From Polyporus tsugae (lineage: Eukaryota > Basidiomycota > Agaricomycetes > Polyporales > Polyporaceae): a stretch of 64,000 bases of DNA. The stretch's first letter is position 1; each line of letters begins with the position of its first letter. This document shows, piece after piece, positions 23,030-34,371 of this stretch. Made by a program: the position numbers and the translations under genes. The DNA lies in NCBI GenBank assembly GCA_024305745.1, contig JAHRBS010000012.1:1617001-1681000 (forward strand), read 5' to 3'. The notes below the pieces were generated by a model. It did no database searches, was not told the origin of the DNA, and saw nothing but the letters and a program-made list of their open reading frames with translations.

Positions 23030-23495
23030 TCACGTAGACCAATAAGCCGACGCCGTGGAGATTGGACGGCCAGGGAAGGCGACAGGCTGCGGCTTCTCGA
23101 GAGCCAGGCCGTCCTTCAGACGATCCTTCTCGATCTCGGCCCGATCCAGCGGCCGCGGCATCGTCGACGTCAAGAATAGAAGCACGGTTAGAGTCGACAC
23201 GGCCAACTGGCTGACGTGCGGGGCGTACTTGAGGACGGCTTTTGGCAGCTGGACAGGAAGGGTAGTCGCGTCGCTCCCTGTCGTGCTCGTGCTCAGGTGG
23301 CCGTCCTTCTCCTGTCATCCGAGCACTGGAAGTCCCCCGATGGTCGACGTTCGCGTGGAGGACGAAGGTCCAGTCGCGCTGGCGTCGTCGTCGTATGCGC
23401 GCGACGATCGCGGCGGGACGGGAGCGCCAGAGGATGAGCAGGGTCGCGGTGAGTATTGCGCTGATCAGGACGATGAGGAGGCCGCCGACGACCAT
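23030..23495 (-). CDS. Possible membrane-protein gene, model unresolved
   Basis: Two minus-strand frames look coding but do not join simply. One, opening at ATG 23495, gives a clear transmembrane helix and positive flank (GGLLIVLISAILTATLLILW then RRRRQRDW). The other, ending at TGA 23030, gives TTLPVQLPKAVLKYAPHVSQ, then a hydrophobic run (VSTLTVLLFLTS) and a charged tail DRAEIEKDRLKDGL. The second frame is interrupted by TGA near 23308, so a splice or a mutation lies between. No family was recognised. A short frame starting MSNQETMRAR upstream (about 23655) may be its first exon. Confidence 0.3.
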
Positions 23496-25287
23496 GCCTT
23501 AGAGAGCGTGTCAGCCCCTGTGGATTTGTTCTTGGAGGGGAGAGGATAGCCCCACTGGCACTGATTCTGACGTTCGTCATCATCTTGGGCTGTTTTCGAG
23601 GAAGGGGGACTGTGGAAGCACCGTCTGTCTCGCGCGCATCGTTTCTTGGTTGCTCATCGCGGCTGACGATGGCTGACTGCGTCGTGAGCCGACCAAGGTG
23701 GTTGGTCGGTTCACGAAGTTGGAGGCTGGCCCCAAGTTTGCGCAAGCGAGATCCTCACACGACTCTGAGTATGTGTATGTTCCAAGCTCTCTCATGTTTC
23801 CCGTTTGGCCCATCTTCTGATATGTAAGTATATTTCGGACCTTTTGCTATGTCCGTACCTGGCGCGCTGGGATGTGTTGATCATCTTTCTCTTTCCGTGC
23901 GGCGCAGTCCCGGGCGCTTGATCGGGGGTGTTGTGATCGTCATTGCGTCACCGAACCTTATTTCTGTCCCATTCTTGCTGTCGTACTGAGTTATGTCCAC
24001 AGCCGCCTTCTCAACTTCGTGGCCGGGTGGGGGAGAAAGGCATCGTGCATCTTGGAAGGCGGTGGTGTCGTATAAGCGTCATCAGACGGCGCTGGGGTAC
24101 TTATGGCGGAGCGCTGCAGAGTCGGCGTTCGGAGGCACCTTCCGTGGACACTTCTTGCCAGGAATGTTGCCTTGAAAGGGTCGAGCGACGGTGGATGAAA
24201 GATGGGACGTTTCATTGCGCGTCTCATTTGAAGCAGGTAAGTTCGTACGTAATAATCAGTCTCCCATTGGCATATGCAACGATCCCCGGGGGTCTAAACG
24301 GCCATATTTATTCTTCCTGTCTCCCAGAACATGTTCCGTTCCATGACCTGCAGACCGCTTCCGAGGATATGTCGAAGTGGGTCAAGGTTTCCATCGAGTA
24401 TACATATCTCCCACGACAATCACGGTCTACGTCGACGAATCGTCGTTCAGCCCGTCTCCACCTGCCACCGCAACATCAATATTAATCGCGTATGAATGTG
24501 GCAGATGGAGGACTCGTCTGCACGGCGCCGGCTGCGAGGGTTGTAGAAGATCTAGATCTTACATTGGGATCGTATACGGGCCCGGAATGTGTCGGTGTGT
24601 CTATCAAGACGAAGCGGGATTGGAGCAGGGTCGGGCTCACCGGGGGCTCTGGGCATTGGAGGAGACTGATATTGTTGCCAGGCGCTGCCGTAGTGATTTG
24701 AATGGGACTGATGGGTTCCGGCCAGCGGCCTTTGGCGACTGCTTCTGTGGGCCGGGTGGAGACGCAAGGTTCCCACTGGACGGTCGCACGTGGGGATGCG
24801 AGTGCCCGACGGAGTGGATTGAAGAAGCCATTGACGTGCGCCGGTGTGGAAGCGAGGAGTGCCGACTTTACTCTTAGGTTGCGCAGAATGAACGGCCACC
24901 CCCCGCGTTCCGCTCAACGCCCACACGCCCAGCTGCAGCGGACATACTGGCCGCACCTCAATTTACCACGGCACCGGCAGGGAATCCGCTAACGGTGGAA
25001 GCTCGAACCCAGGTCGCGCCCCGGCCGATCTCCCTCGCCTCGCCTTCGCTTTGACTTTTCTGTGGCGAGAACACACGGCCGCACCCTTCTCTTCTCTGCA
25101 TCTGCAACCTGCTCCTCGTCCTTTTCGTATTTACGTCCAGCGCTCGCTCCCCGAAATCAGGTCCTGCCCCGCCGCTCTTTTGTACCCCCCTTCCGTGCAC
25201 CCCTGCTCACTTCCCTGCGTAGCAGCCGTCGTCCCCTCCACGACCCCGACTTCATCCTAGGACGACGCGCACAACTCACGAGCCAAA
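23496..25287. other. Mostly unassigned; weak plus-strand frames
   Basis: Between the unresolved minus-strand gene and the first DUF6533 gene, plus-strand frames at 23943-24485 and 24377-24992 are open for 100-180 codons. They have no motifs and no agreed splicing. The last 300 bp are pyrimidine-rich and look like the promoter and leader of the DUF6533 gene. Confidence 0.35.
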
Positions 25288-28134
25288 ATGAGTGCAGAGA
25301 TGACCCCGGCCCAGCTTGCCACAGCTGCGGAACATCTGTGAGTGCCCCGGCCTCCTCTGCGTGACGGATCCCATCCAACCTCGTCCCGATCTTGCCTCCT
25401 CTCCCTCCCGTTTTCCGCGTGTCCATATACGCCTGGCTGGGAACTCTACGCTGATCACTGCGCGCAAATCCTAGAATGGCCGCCAAGATGTTCTCTCTCG
25501 CTTCCTGTGGTGAGTCGCTCCCGAATACCCAGTATGGAACACACAAGCGCTTGACGAGCATACCCCCCTAATAGTGATGCTGTTCTACGACATCGTGATC
25601 ACATTCGGGGACGAGGTGGAAAGGATATGGAAGCAGCGGTTCACGGGCGCGACCGTCCTTTGGTTTCTCGTAAGTGCGCTTGCTAACCGCCGTGCTCTGC
25701 TCCCGGCTTAGGATCGTGATTTCGCTGACCTCGCTTCGCCGATCGACACTAGAACCGCTACCTCTCGCCGCTCGGCTACATTGTCATTATCGTTTGTGGG
25801 TCCCTCCCCGAGTCTTGGTGCTGTGTTATGTGCTAGTACTAATATATATGCGCCTCGCCTAGCATTCCACGATCCTTCATGGTCCAAGGGCGCCTGCCAG
25901 CACTATGTTCTATATCCCGAAGTCCTCAAGGTGTTCACTGCGACCACCGTCGGGAGTGCGTCCTTCTGTTCCGTGTATTGCTTTTCTCCGCCAATGATCT
26001 TCGACGCATCAGTCATCTTCATTTTACGATTATACGCCATCTACTCGAAGAGCAAGGTCGTCCTATGTGGCTTCAGCGCCCTCCTCCTAATGGAGCTTGG
26101 CATTAAGATTGTCAGTGGCCTCCCTTCATCGCATGGACGCTCCAGTACTCACCAGCAGCATGGAATGCACGCGCGATCGATTGCATGTGTCGACATGGCC
26201 ATATGACAGTGGGCATTCACGGACGGGGTCATGCTCCAGCTCCCACCAGGTGTGTATTCCTCATCAGCGCCTTCGGAAGCAATCGTTGGCCGGGCCGCGC
26301 GCCAGAACCGTTTGCTGAATGTTCTATTCACCGCGTTTCTATTCCTTCATAAGCAGGCCTCGTAGGATGCATCCTGACGGGAAGATCAACCCCGTGCGTG
26401 CCAATTCAAAATGTGTTTGCGCGTGCCTCGCAACGCCACACAACGCCCGTCGGGGCGAAGCGCGGGCCGCGAGGTCAGAACAATTGCTGGCGTGCATTCA
26501 CCCTGACGTCTTCTCTTCTCACAGGGGCGACCGACTCATCTATACATGGGTGGCGGAGCTTGTGTTCGGTAGCTATTCCCTTGCGTGTCTCACCGTGCTC
26601 GACCGTTCTCACTGACTGCTTCGTCGTCTTTCCCTTGTTTGCGACAATGCATTGCGCTGCGCATCGTTCCCGGGACGGCTGACACACACAGATTCATTCG
26701 TGTTTTTCGCGACGCTGTATCGTACGATCCAGCTGTATAGGAGGACACTCATCGGCCAGGCTCTGTCGCTGATTACGGTCATCATGCGCGACGGTGAGTA
26801 GTAGGTTTCTTTCGGTTAGACTCCGAGGTTCCTGTGAGTTCGAAACGTGGGCGGTCTTTGTATTCCCTTCACCAGTATCGACTGTGCCTCCGCTAGAACC
26901 CTCGAACAAGGTGACAAGGGGTGTCCGTACCTGTCAGGGCTAGGCTGATGGAGCGCACCCTAATGCTAATGACTGCTTTTCCGTTTCCGGCGCCTTTAGG
27001 AATCATGTACTTCGCGGTCATCTTCGTGTCAAACTTGGTGACCGTCTTGATTTTCGTCGTGGGTCTTCTCCATTTCCGCTATTCCCATACCTGCTTCTAA
27101 CAACTCATCTCTGATGTGCAGATCGCACCGGTATGTGTCTTGTTGTGCCACCCTTCTGAATGGTTGACGTTGACCGTGGTGTGGTGCGATGTGATAGCCG
27201 GACCTCAAGGTCATCAACGCTTCTTTCAGCACTCTGTTGGTCTTATTTTACCAGCCAGACCTCTAGGATTCCGACTGATATCATTATCCACAGTATCACC
27301 AGTTTGATGGTGTCCCGCCTCATGCTCAATCTCCGCGGCGAAGTGCTCCGGCGTGGACCCGTTATGTCTAGCCACCATTCCACGTCCCAAATTGTCCGGG
27401 ATAATGGTGGCGAGTCGTATCAGCCCAGTTACACGAAACAAGATACGGAGACGGGGTGGTCCGCCTTCTCATCGATCGTCGGCAACCTCGGTGCCCCCGT
27501 CATCACGTTCGAGGCGGAGAACAGCAGCTACTACGACGACCTCGACGACGACGACGTTGTCGACCCGGGGTTCCTGCAAACAGCGCACAACAGCCGGTTC
27601 ATGCGCACGCCTCCCGCGCATTCGCAACACCTTTACCCCCCTTCACCGCGTTCTCCACGCAACGCACACCCATTATGCAAAACATACGACGATCGCTCCC
27701 TCCACTCGCGACAGTGGACAGGAAGCTCAGACGAGACCATGGGATGGACCAAGGTCTCGATGCTCGACGACGCACGCCCCGCCTACCGGACCATCAACCG
27801 CGAGCCGTCCGCCGAGTCGTCCTCGTCCTCATCCGTGCTCACCGCGCTGCCCCCGCGCAAGGCGAAACTGGCGCGGCTCAAGTCGCTCTCGCGGCCCCGC
27901 ACGGCGGAGAGCACAACCTCGGAGCGCGACGTGGTCGAGATGATGCAGACGCGCTCGATGCCCGCGCCGCTCATCGTGCAGGTGACGGAGGAGGTCGTCG
28001 TCGACCACGTCGAGGACGCTGACGGCCGCGCGGACGCGGCGAATGGCGCGGACGGCTCGGGTCGCGCGCGGAGGCCGTGGCTCGCGCCGCCGTCGTGGAG
28101 GCTGAGTCGGGACGGGCACCATGAGGAGGGATGA
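25288..28134 (+). CDS. DUF6533-type seven-helix membrane protein 1
   Basis: This is a multi-exon gene of a family expanded in Agaricomycetes and thought to be receptor-like. Start ATG 25288 (MSAEMTPAQLATAAEHL). The DUF6533 core follows over small exons: MLFYDIVITFGDEVERIWKQ, TGATVLWFL, NRYLSPLGYIVIIV. Later exons give VIFILRLYAIYSKSKVVL, GFSALLLMELGIKI, SFVFFATLYRTIQLYRRTLI, then GIMYFAVIFVSNLVTVLIFV, PDLKVINASFSTL and the family end SLMVSRLMLNLRGEVLRRG. A cytoplasmic tail of about 260 residues, rich in Ser, Asp and Pro, runs to the stop at 28134. Introns are 50-60 nt with GT-AG ends, for example the one between STL and ITSLMVS. The ligand and signalling partner are not known. The reading appears unbroken. 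Small middle exons were not all placed to the base. Confidence 0.82.
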
Positions 28135-28470
28135 GGGTGCAGGGTTGGTCGCGCGAGACACGAGGCGCGAGTGACGCATTGGGTGACGATTTAGGTGTGT
28201 GCGCTGGATGCGTGTGTGTTGGTTGACTGTGCGCTTTAATTGACTCTGTACGAGCTATTACTTACCCTTCTGACTAATTCAAAAACTCGCTGCACAAACG
28301 TGAAACAGTGTGTGATGCTTTTCGCTGGGCAGATTGACTCTCCATATACGTGTATAGAGTGTGGCGTGGTAAGTATACTACAGGATGTTCTGCCAACATG
28401 GTACTTAAAGTACGTTCAGTTCTGAACATCCCCCGTCGTCTTCTCCCCCGTCTTGCCCAGCCCTCCTCCA
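28135..28470. other. Convergent 3' flanks
   Basis: This lies between the stop of the first DUF6533 gene (plus) and the stop of the 102-residue gene (minus). No feature is seen beyond likely polyadenylation regions. Confidence 0.5.
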
Positions 28471-28779
28471 TCATGACCATTCGTCCGCGTCGACCCAGTT
28501 GGCGTTCTCGTCCAGCCGCACGTCGAACGTCCACTTGTGATTGTCCATCCAGTGGTCGCCCAAGAACGTGTCGTAGAACTTGACGTGGTGGTCGCCCGCC
28601 GCGTCCACGAAATAGCCGACGACGCGCGGATCGGGCCCGAGGTACTCGTGTCTGCGCGTCGCGGTGTTCCAGGCCCCCCACCGTGCGTATAGGTGACGTC
28701 GGTTTGATTTGACATTGACGTTCGTGGCCGAGTCCGCGAGTGGGGGGAGGGGGGGGGGGCGATCGCGCACAAACGCCAT
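28471..28779 (-). CDS. Small hypothetical protein, 102 residues
   Basis: Single frame from ATG 28779 to the stop at 28471. The product has a Pro-rich start (DRPPPLPPLADS) and then a compact region rich in aromatic residues and His: HLYARWGAWNTATRRHEYLG, GYFVDAAGDHHVKFYDTFLG, DHWMDNHKWTFDVRL. This composition and the GC-rich codon use suggest a real folded domain. I do not recognise the family. A second ATG in another frame (28710, MSNQTDVTY) loses the conserved-looking part. It might be the 3' end of the gene starting at 29823, but the gap of about 600 nt is long for an intron here. Confidence 0.5.
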   Translation of the reverse strand: MAFVRDRPPPLPPLADSATNVNVKSNRRHLYARWGAWNTATRRHEYLGPDPRVVGYFVDAAGDHHVKFYDTFLGDHWMDNHKWTFDVRLDENANWVDADEWS

Positions 28780-29373
28780 CCATGGAGGGATCCACCGAGT
28801 CGGCGAACGTAAAAGACAGAGTTTGACGCGTGACGGGACGTATGTATTGAGATGAGGCCGCGGGGAGCGCAGGGAAGCAGGGAAGCGCGAGAATGGCGGT
28901 TGGGCGGCCGGAGCGGGGAAGCGGTGTAGAGAGGCGTTGAGAACGGTGCACTGGAAAGAAAGAAGGACGGAAGGACGGGAGAAGCAGGCAATTTACGAGA
29001 GGACCATGAGCGCGGGGCCAAGGCGGGACACCTGGGCATGCGCAGTACGGACACACGCATATGTGGCGAGCTCGGTGCACGTAGAGCGGATCTATATATG
29101 TGGGCGGCACGAACGCCGTCCACAGTGACAGTGTTCTCGGTGGCACGAGAGTACATATTTTGGGTCGACCGAGAGCGTCGCAGATGCTCGTTCTGACACA
29201 CGGAAATGAACGTGTACACACGGCAAGCACGAGGCCGACCCGCAATGAAGACTTAGGCGGAACGAGAATGATCCACGGCCGTAGCCCATCGCACATACTT
29301 ACTTATGCTCGAGCGCAAGTCGGACAACCCGGCATCCCATTACCCGAACCACAAAAGAGACATCTGAACAGAC

Positions 29374-29823
29374 TCACCTCCTCGCGAGGATGCCCTCCGC
29401 GCCGACGTAGTTCGGGCAGCCTTCCATCATCACCGCCACCTTCTCTGCCCTCCCGTTCACCGCCGACTCGAGCGCAGCCTTGTCCTTGTCCTTGTCCTTC
29501 TCGCCTCGCGCGACCCGCTCGCAATAATGGCGGTGCACGAACTGGTTGAGGTCCGTGCCGGGGTACACTGCGCGGACGTCGCTCCCGTGGCGCGCGAGGT
29601 ACGTCCGCGGGAGATACACGCGCGTGCGCTCCTGCACGATGTGCTTGTCGAGCGGCCAGCGCGCGATGGGCCACGCTTGCGCGCGGCGGTGCTCTGAGAG
29701 TGCCTTGAGCGCGGCTTGCTTTGCTTTGGGATCCACCTCCGGGGCGGGTGCGGGCTTGGGGGTCGGAGGAGGGAGGGGGAGGTCCTGAGGCTCTGTCTTG
29801 GGGGTTTTTGTGGTGATCGCCAT
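29374..29823 (-). CDS. Hypothetical protein, Pro-rich N-terminus
   Basis: The frame starts at ATG 29823 (MAITTKTPKTEPQDL) and is open to 29374 (149 residues). After a Pro-rich stretch of 30 residues it contains AAWPIARWPLDKHIVQERT-like sequence (read as RRAQAWPIARWPLDKHIV), then RVYLPRTYLARHGSDV and NQFVHRHYCERVARG. The end, YVGAEGILARR, runs straight into a good donor (AG|GTGAGT), so the true 3' end may be spliced to a later exon, possibly the frame at 28779-28471. No family was recognised. Confidence 0.5.
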   Translation of the reverse strand: MAITTKTPKTEPQDLPLPPPTPKPAPAPEVDPKAKQAALKALSEHRRAQAWPIARWPLDKHIVQERTRVYLPRTYLARHGSDVRAVYPGTDLNQFVHRHYCERVARGEKDKDKDKAALESAVNGRAEKVAVMMEGCPNYVGAEGILARR

Positions 29824-31467
29824 GTGGGAAGAGGAAGGTGATGCAGCAAGCAGCAGTTGCGAAACTGAGTCTGGACGGTAGTGTTGCAATATCCTTATAC
29901 TTATGCCTTGCTATAATCCGTGTCAGCTGCAGTGGGACAGTGACTCTGGATGAGTGCGGGCGTTTACATTGAAAGATTTGATGTCGCAAACGCCCGCCCG
30001 ATTTGCTAATCATCCAGATGTTGGCGATCTGTGTGCGACTGGTTGAACGTTTGGAAGGTAAACAGCTGGATTAGTAGTCGTCTGCCTCCTGATACGTATG
30101 GCACAAAGCAACGTGGATATGCGTCTGGAGGAGACGGTATATAGCGATACGAGTGGTGGCCGGCGAAAACTTGCTGTTGTGCATCTTGGCGCCCTCCGAT
30201 CTTCTCGGGAATTTCAGCCACAAGATACAGTGCGACTATGATTATCGTGCGACGATAACAGCTCCTGCGGTCATGGCTGGTCATGCATTCATGCAGCATG
30301 GCTGTATTGAGTTGAATGGAAGTATTACTTGCAATTGGGGGATGCAGAGAATATGATCAGTGAGAATGTGATAAACCGTCCGCGCGCTTGGAGGGTTCGA
30401 GGCACAAGTTAGGGGCTGTCGCAAGATGACCGATGACCTAGTGTGGGATATGGCAAGGCTGGGAGATAGGCGCCACAGGAACGAGAGACAGACAGAGATA
30501 ACACCCGGAACACTTGATTCTTGAAATCGGGACTCCGAGAACGACGTCGACATGCACGGCAGGGAGGATTACCAGTCACAGGATCGTTTATTTCGGTCTG
30601 TCTGCATGGCGTCTGACAGATGCACAGCGTTGTCGAGAGTCGAGATGATTTCGCCCACACATGGTACAGTAAGTAGAGGGAAACGGTGAGAAGGGAAGGT
30701 GGACGAAAGGGGCAATAGCACCCACTGTGGTGTGCTAACCCACGCAACCAAAGAAAGTGGAGTTAGGACGTGGGACAAGCCCATGGGGGATCGGAGAGCC
30801 ATCGAGTGCGGTCGTTGGCATGTGTGTCTGTGGTGAGGTGAGGGGGGGCGCCACCGCGGAAGGAGAGGCGGAAGGCTAAAGTGATATTCAGTGTGATCGC
30901 GGACGATGTTATCGCGAAATGCCATATATGGTGGAACAGCAAGGATGAGTGGCTAGGCACGTCTGACTTGGCAAGATCGGGCGAGAGATCGGGGCTTATC
31001 GCACTGCTTCGCGTCACAACCCGAACAACGCCAGCGCCCACAACTTGACCTTGCTGGCACACCCGCGCGTTGGCACCCCCGCCGAGGACGACGAGCAGCG
31101 CAAGAAACCCGCTCAGGAAGCAGCGAGGGGCAGTGCGGCGCTCTCGGAAGACCCGCAAAGAACGATGTGGGGTGTTGGGATAGGCTTGGCCTGGCGTCTG
31201 GAACGGACAGAGCTTGAGAGGATATCAAGGTGTCGAGGGCAGATAAACTGGCGGCTGCTCATTGGACGATAAGTAGAAAGGTTCGCGCTCTCCCGTCTGT
31301 CTGTCTCGGGGCATTCGCATTCCTTTATCTTCCTCCCGAATGGCGCCTTCCTTTTCTTCTCATCCGAACGTTCGTCCCGTCACGGTCCCTCTCCCCGACG
31401 CGCTCCTCGTCGTCCCTCTCCTCCCCGACCAGCTCCAGCAGCGCACCCCTGCCTCGCGAGAGCAACC
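29824..31467. other. Divergent promoter region upstream of the ammonium transporter
   Basis: This lies between a minus-strand gene and the plus-strand transporter. Frames of 90-130 codons on the minus strand (for example 30569-30925) lack motifs. GATA-type sites near the right end are listed separately. Confidence 0.45.
30995..31273. promoter_or_regulatory. GATA-type sites upstream of the ammonium transporter
   Basis: CTTATC at 30995-31000 and GATAAG at 31268-31273 are full HGATAR-type sites, with GATAAA at 31242-31247 between them. All are within 480 bp of the transporter start. Fungal ammonium permeases are classic targets of GATA factors of nitrogen control (AreA/Gln3/Gat1). The assignment is by motif only. 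Confidence 0.4.
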
Positions 31468-33383
31468 ATGGTCAACATAACGTACGATGCCTGTCAGTGT
31501 CCTCCTTCAACCCCGTATACCCCGCCCCCCCCCGCTGACCCCTCCTTAGCGGAATCCATCCAATATAACGATCCCGATGGTGACGTCGTCGTCTACTCCC
31601 CGGGAGATATTGCTTGGGTTTTGGCTTCGACAGCTCTTGTTTGGATCATGATTCCGGGCGTCGGCTTCTTCTACTCAGGCCTTCTCAGGAGAAAGAATGC
31701 CCTCTCCATGATCTGGGCCTCCATGATGACCCTCGCCGTCGTTTCCTTCCAGGCGAGTTTTCCTCTCTTCTTATACTCCGTCCATCTTGAGCTAACAATT
31801 CCTGTAGTGGTTCTTCTGGGGGTGAGTGCATTGGCATTTACGACGCGTGTCGTCCAGGGCTGATACACCTTCCAGCTATTCGCTAGCCTTCAGTGACACC
31901 GCTAGTGCATACATTGGTGACCTTAGTGCGTATATGCATCGGTCGCCCTAGACATACCTTTCTAACCATTCTTTCCTGTGTAGAGCACTTCGGACTGAAG
32001 GGTGTCCTTGCACAGCCCTCCGCGGGCAGCACCAAGGTCCCCGCCCTCGTTTTCTGTGTGTTCCAGCTCATGTTCGCTGCCATCACGTACGTCTGTTTGT
32101 CTTCTGCTTACTATCTACCGTTTACCCACCGGCCTGTCCGAACCCAGTCCCATCATTGCTATTGGTGCTATTGCCGAGCGCGGTCGCCTCGGTCCCATCA
32201 TGGTTTTCGTCTTCATCTGGTCGACGATCGTCTATGACCCCATCGCTTGCTGGACCTGGAACCCCAACGGCTGGTCCTTCAAGCTCGGAGGTCTCGACTT
32301 CGCAGGAGGAACCCCCGTCCATATCTCGTCCGGTACCGCCGCGCTCGCCATTTCCATCTACCTCGGCAAGCGTCGCGGGTATGGCACCGAGCGCCTCGCG
32401 TACAAGCCGCACAACACCACCTACGTCGTCCTTGGCACCGTCTTCCTGTGGTTCGGATGGTTCGGCTTCAACGGCGGCTCTGCCCTCGCTGCGAACTTGC
32501 GCGCCACCCAGGCGTGCATCGTCACCAACCTGGCAGCTAGCGTCGGTGGCCTGACATGGATGCTTTGGGACTACAGGCTTGAGAGGAAGTGGTCCGCGGT
32601 TGGCTTCTGCTCGGGCGCGATCGCTGGTTTGGTAGCGATCACCCCGGGGTCTGGTTTCGTCGGAGCGCGTACGTGGCTGTCTTCTCGTCGTCTGTTCATG
32701 GCGCTATGCTTACACGACTTGGACCGCAATTCTAGCTGCCGCTGTACTTTACGGCTTCATGGCCGGTACCCTTTGCAACTTCGCCACCCAACTCAAGTTC
32801 GTCTTCCGCTACGACGACTGCCTTGATGTAAGCATGACTTGTAGCTTTAATATGGCTACGCCGTTCGCTGACGTATGTCCTTGCGCGTCAGATCTTTGCG
32901 TCGCACGCGATCGGCGGTGTCATCGGTAACATCCTCACCGGTCTCTTCGCCCAATCCAGCATCGGTACCTTTGACGGCAACCTTGCACCCTTCGCCGGCG
33001 GCTGGCTCGACCACCACTATATCCAGCTCGGGTACCAGGTCGCGGACTCGGTCGCGGGCATGTCGTACTCGTTCGTGATGACGACGATCATCCTCTGGAT
33101 CATGCACTTCATCCCAGGCATGCGTCTGCGCGCGAGCGAGGAGGCCGAAATCCTTGGTATCGACGACGTGGAAATGGGCGAATTCGCGTACGACTACGTG
33201 GGCATCGACCTCGGCCAGGCGGGGCACGAGTACCACGACGACCACCACACGCACAGCGAGCTGCCCGCGACGACGGGCGGGCGCGAGCCAAGGCACGTGC
33301 ACGGGGTGAAGCACGACTCGTCGAGCAGCGACGCGGACCACGAGAAGAACACGCACACTGTCACGTCGGGGTCTGGGAACTGA
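31468..33383 (+). CDS. MEP: Ammonium transporter (Amt/Mep family)
   Basis: This is a plasma-membrane channel-like transporter for ammonium. The first exon starts MVNITYDA. Motifs then follow: DIAWVLASTALVWIMIPGVG, FFYSGLLRRKNALSMIW, WFFWGYSLAFSD, FQLMFAAITPIIAIGAIAER, PVHISSGTAALAISIYLGKR, WFGWFGFNGGSALAANLRAT, GAIAGLVAITPGSGFV and IFASHAIGGVIGNILTGLFA. Both pore histidines (in VHISSG and SHAIGG) are present, as in Mep2 and plant/bacterial Amt; yeast Mep1/Mep3 carry Glu at the first. The cytosolic tail has the fungal motif GIDDVEMGEFAYDYVG and then a His/Ser-rich end. The gene has seven or eight introns, one with a GC donor (31753-31807), and a 14-nt exon (31808-31821). The first intron within DA/SESIQYNDPDG (about 31491-31549) is likely but optional, since the frame is open across it. 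The reading is otherwise unbroken. Confidence 0.95.
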
Positions 33384-34371
33384 AGCTGAGCCTGCATGTG
33401 GCGTAGCACTGGCACGCCACGGTCATAGACTGAACTCGTGCCGGGGGATATAAGGTGGAGCTGGGATAGATAGATAGCTTGCGCTAATCGTTGCGAGATG
33501 CAACTGTACTGAAGTTCATCCTACTAAGTAAATATTGCTTTGGGACTGTTTCGCGTTGGATCGTAATAAACTTGGTTCATTCCCTGTCGAGTGGATTGAG
33601 GAGCGGCACGAACGAGCGTTTGTGCGCAATGCGAGGTAAGTGTGGGGTGGCGAGGTGAGGCGAAGGCGACCTCCACCAGGAACAGGATCTTAGCACATGG
33701 TCGAGTAGTAGTGATACTGGTGAGCTCGACGTTAGTCACTTAAAAACCGTGACGGGGTACTACGGACAGACAGTCTAGTGTATATATTGGCTAGATGTTT
33801 TGGCCGATGTGCTTTATATCTACCAACTTGACGTCTAGTCAGAAGCCTTACTTGGTAAGCACTGCCAATCAACCGGAATGTGTAGGAAGTAAGTTGCAAA
33901 GGTAATCCCTTTATTTGTACACCGAGGTCGCCAAATAACGACCGGGCCGTGCCAGTGCCGAGTGGGGGACTTCGAGTACTGCGCCTCTAGCTCTCTGTGT
34001 CTTTCATTTACGCATAGCAACGCATAGTCAACTTAATCCAGTGCAATATGTATTCTATATACCAGTGGCCTATATGTACGCGGACCAACCGAAACTGAAA
34101 CTGGGTACTACTAAGTTATGTACTATACATGACAATGATGGCTCTACCACATTGTGTCGGCGCCGCTTCAAAACAGATACAGGACTCCACCAGGCCCGCT
34201 GCCAGAGAACGTACAGACTTTCGTCATTTCCTCGCGAGCATGAGCATATCCGCAGGCGCCGGAGCACAGAGAAGGAAGCGTGAAGGACCGCCAAAGAGAC
34301 CAGACCAAGCCAAGACGAGAACAAGGACGAGGAGAGAGCTATTGGAGAGCCAGGGCCCAGCCCTAGTAAGC
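33384..34371. other. Convergent 3' flanks
   Basis: This lies between the transporter stop (plus) and the stop of the helical protein gene (minus). It is AT-richer than its surroundings. No gene, RNA or repeat was recognised. Confidence 0.5.
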
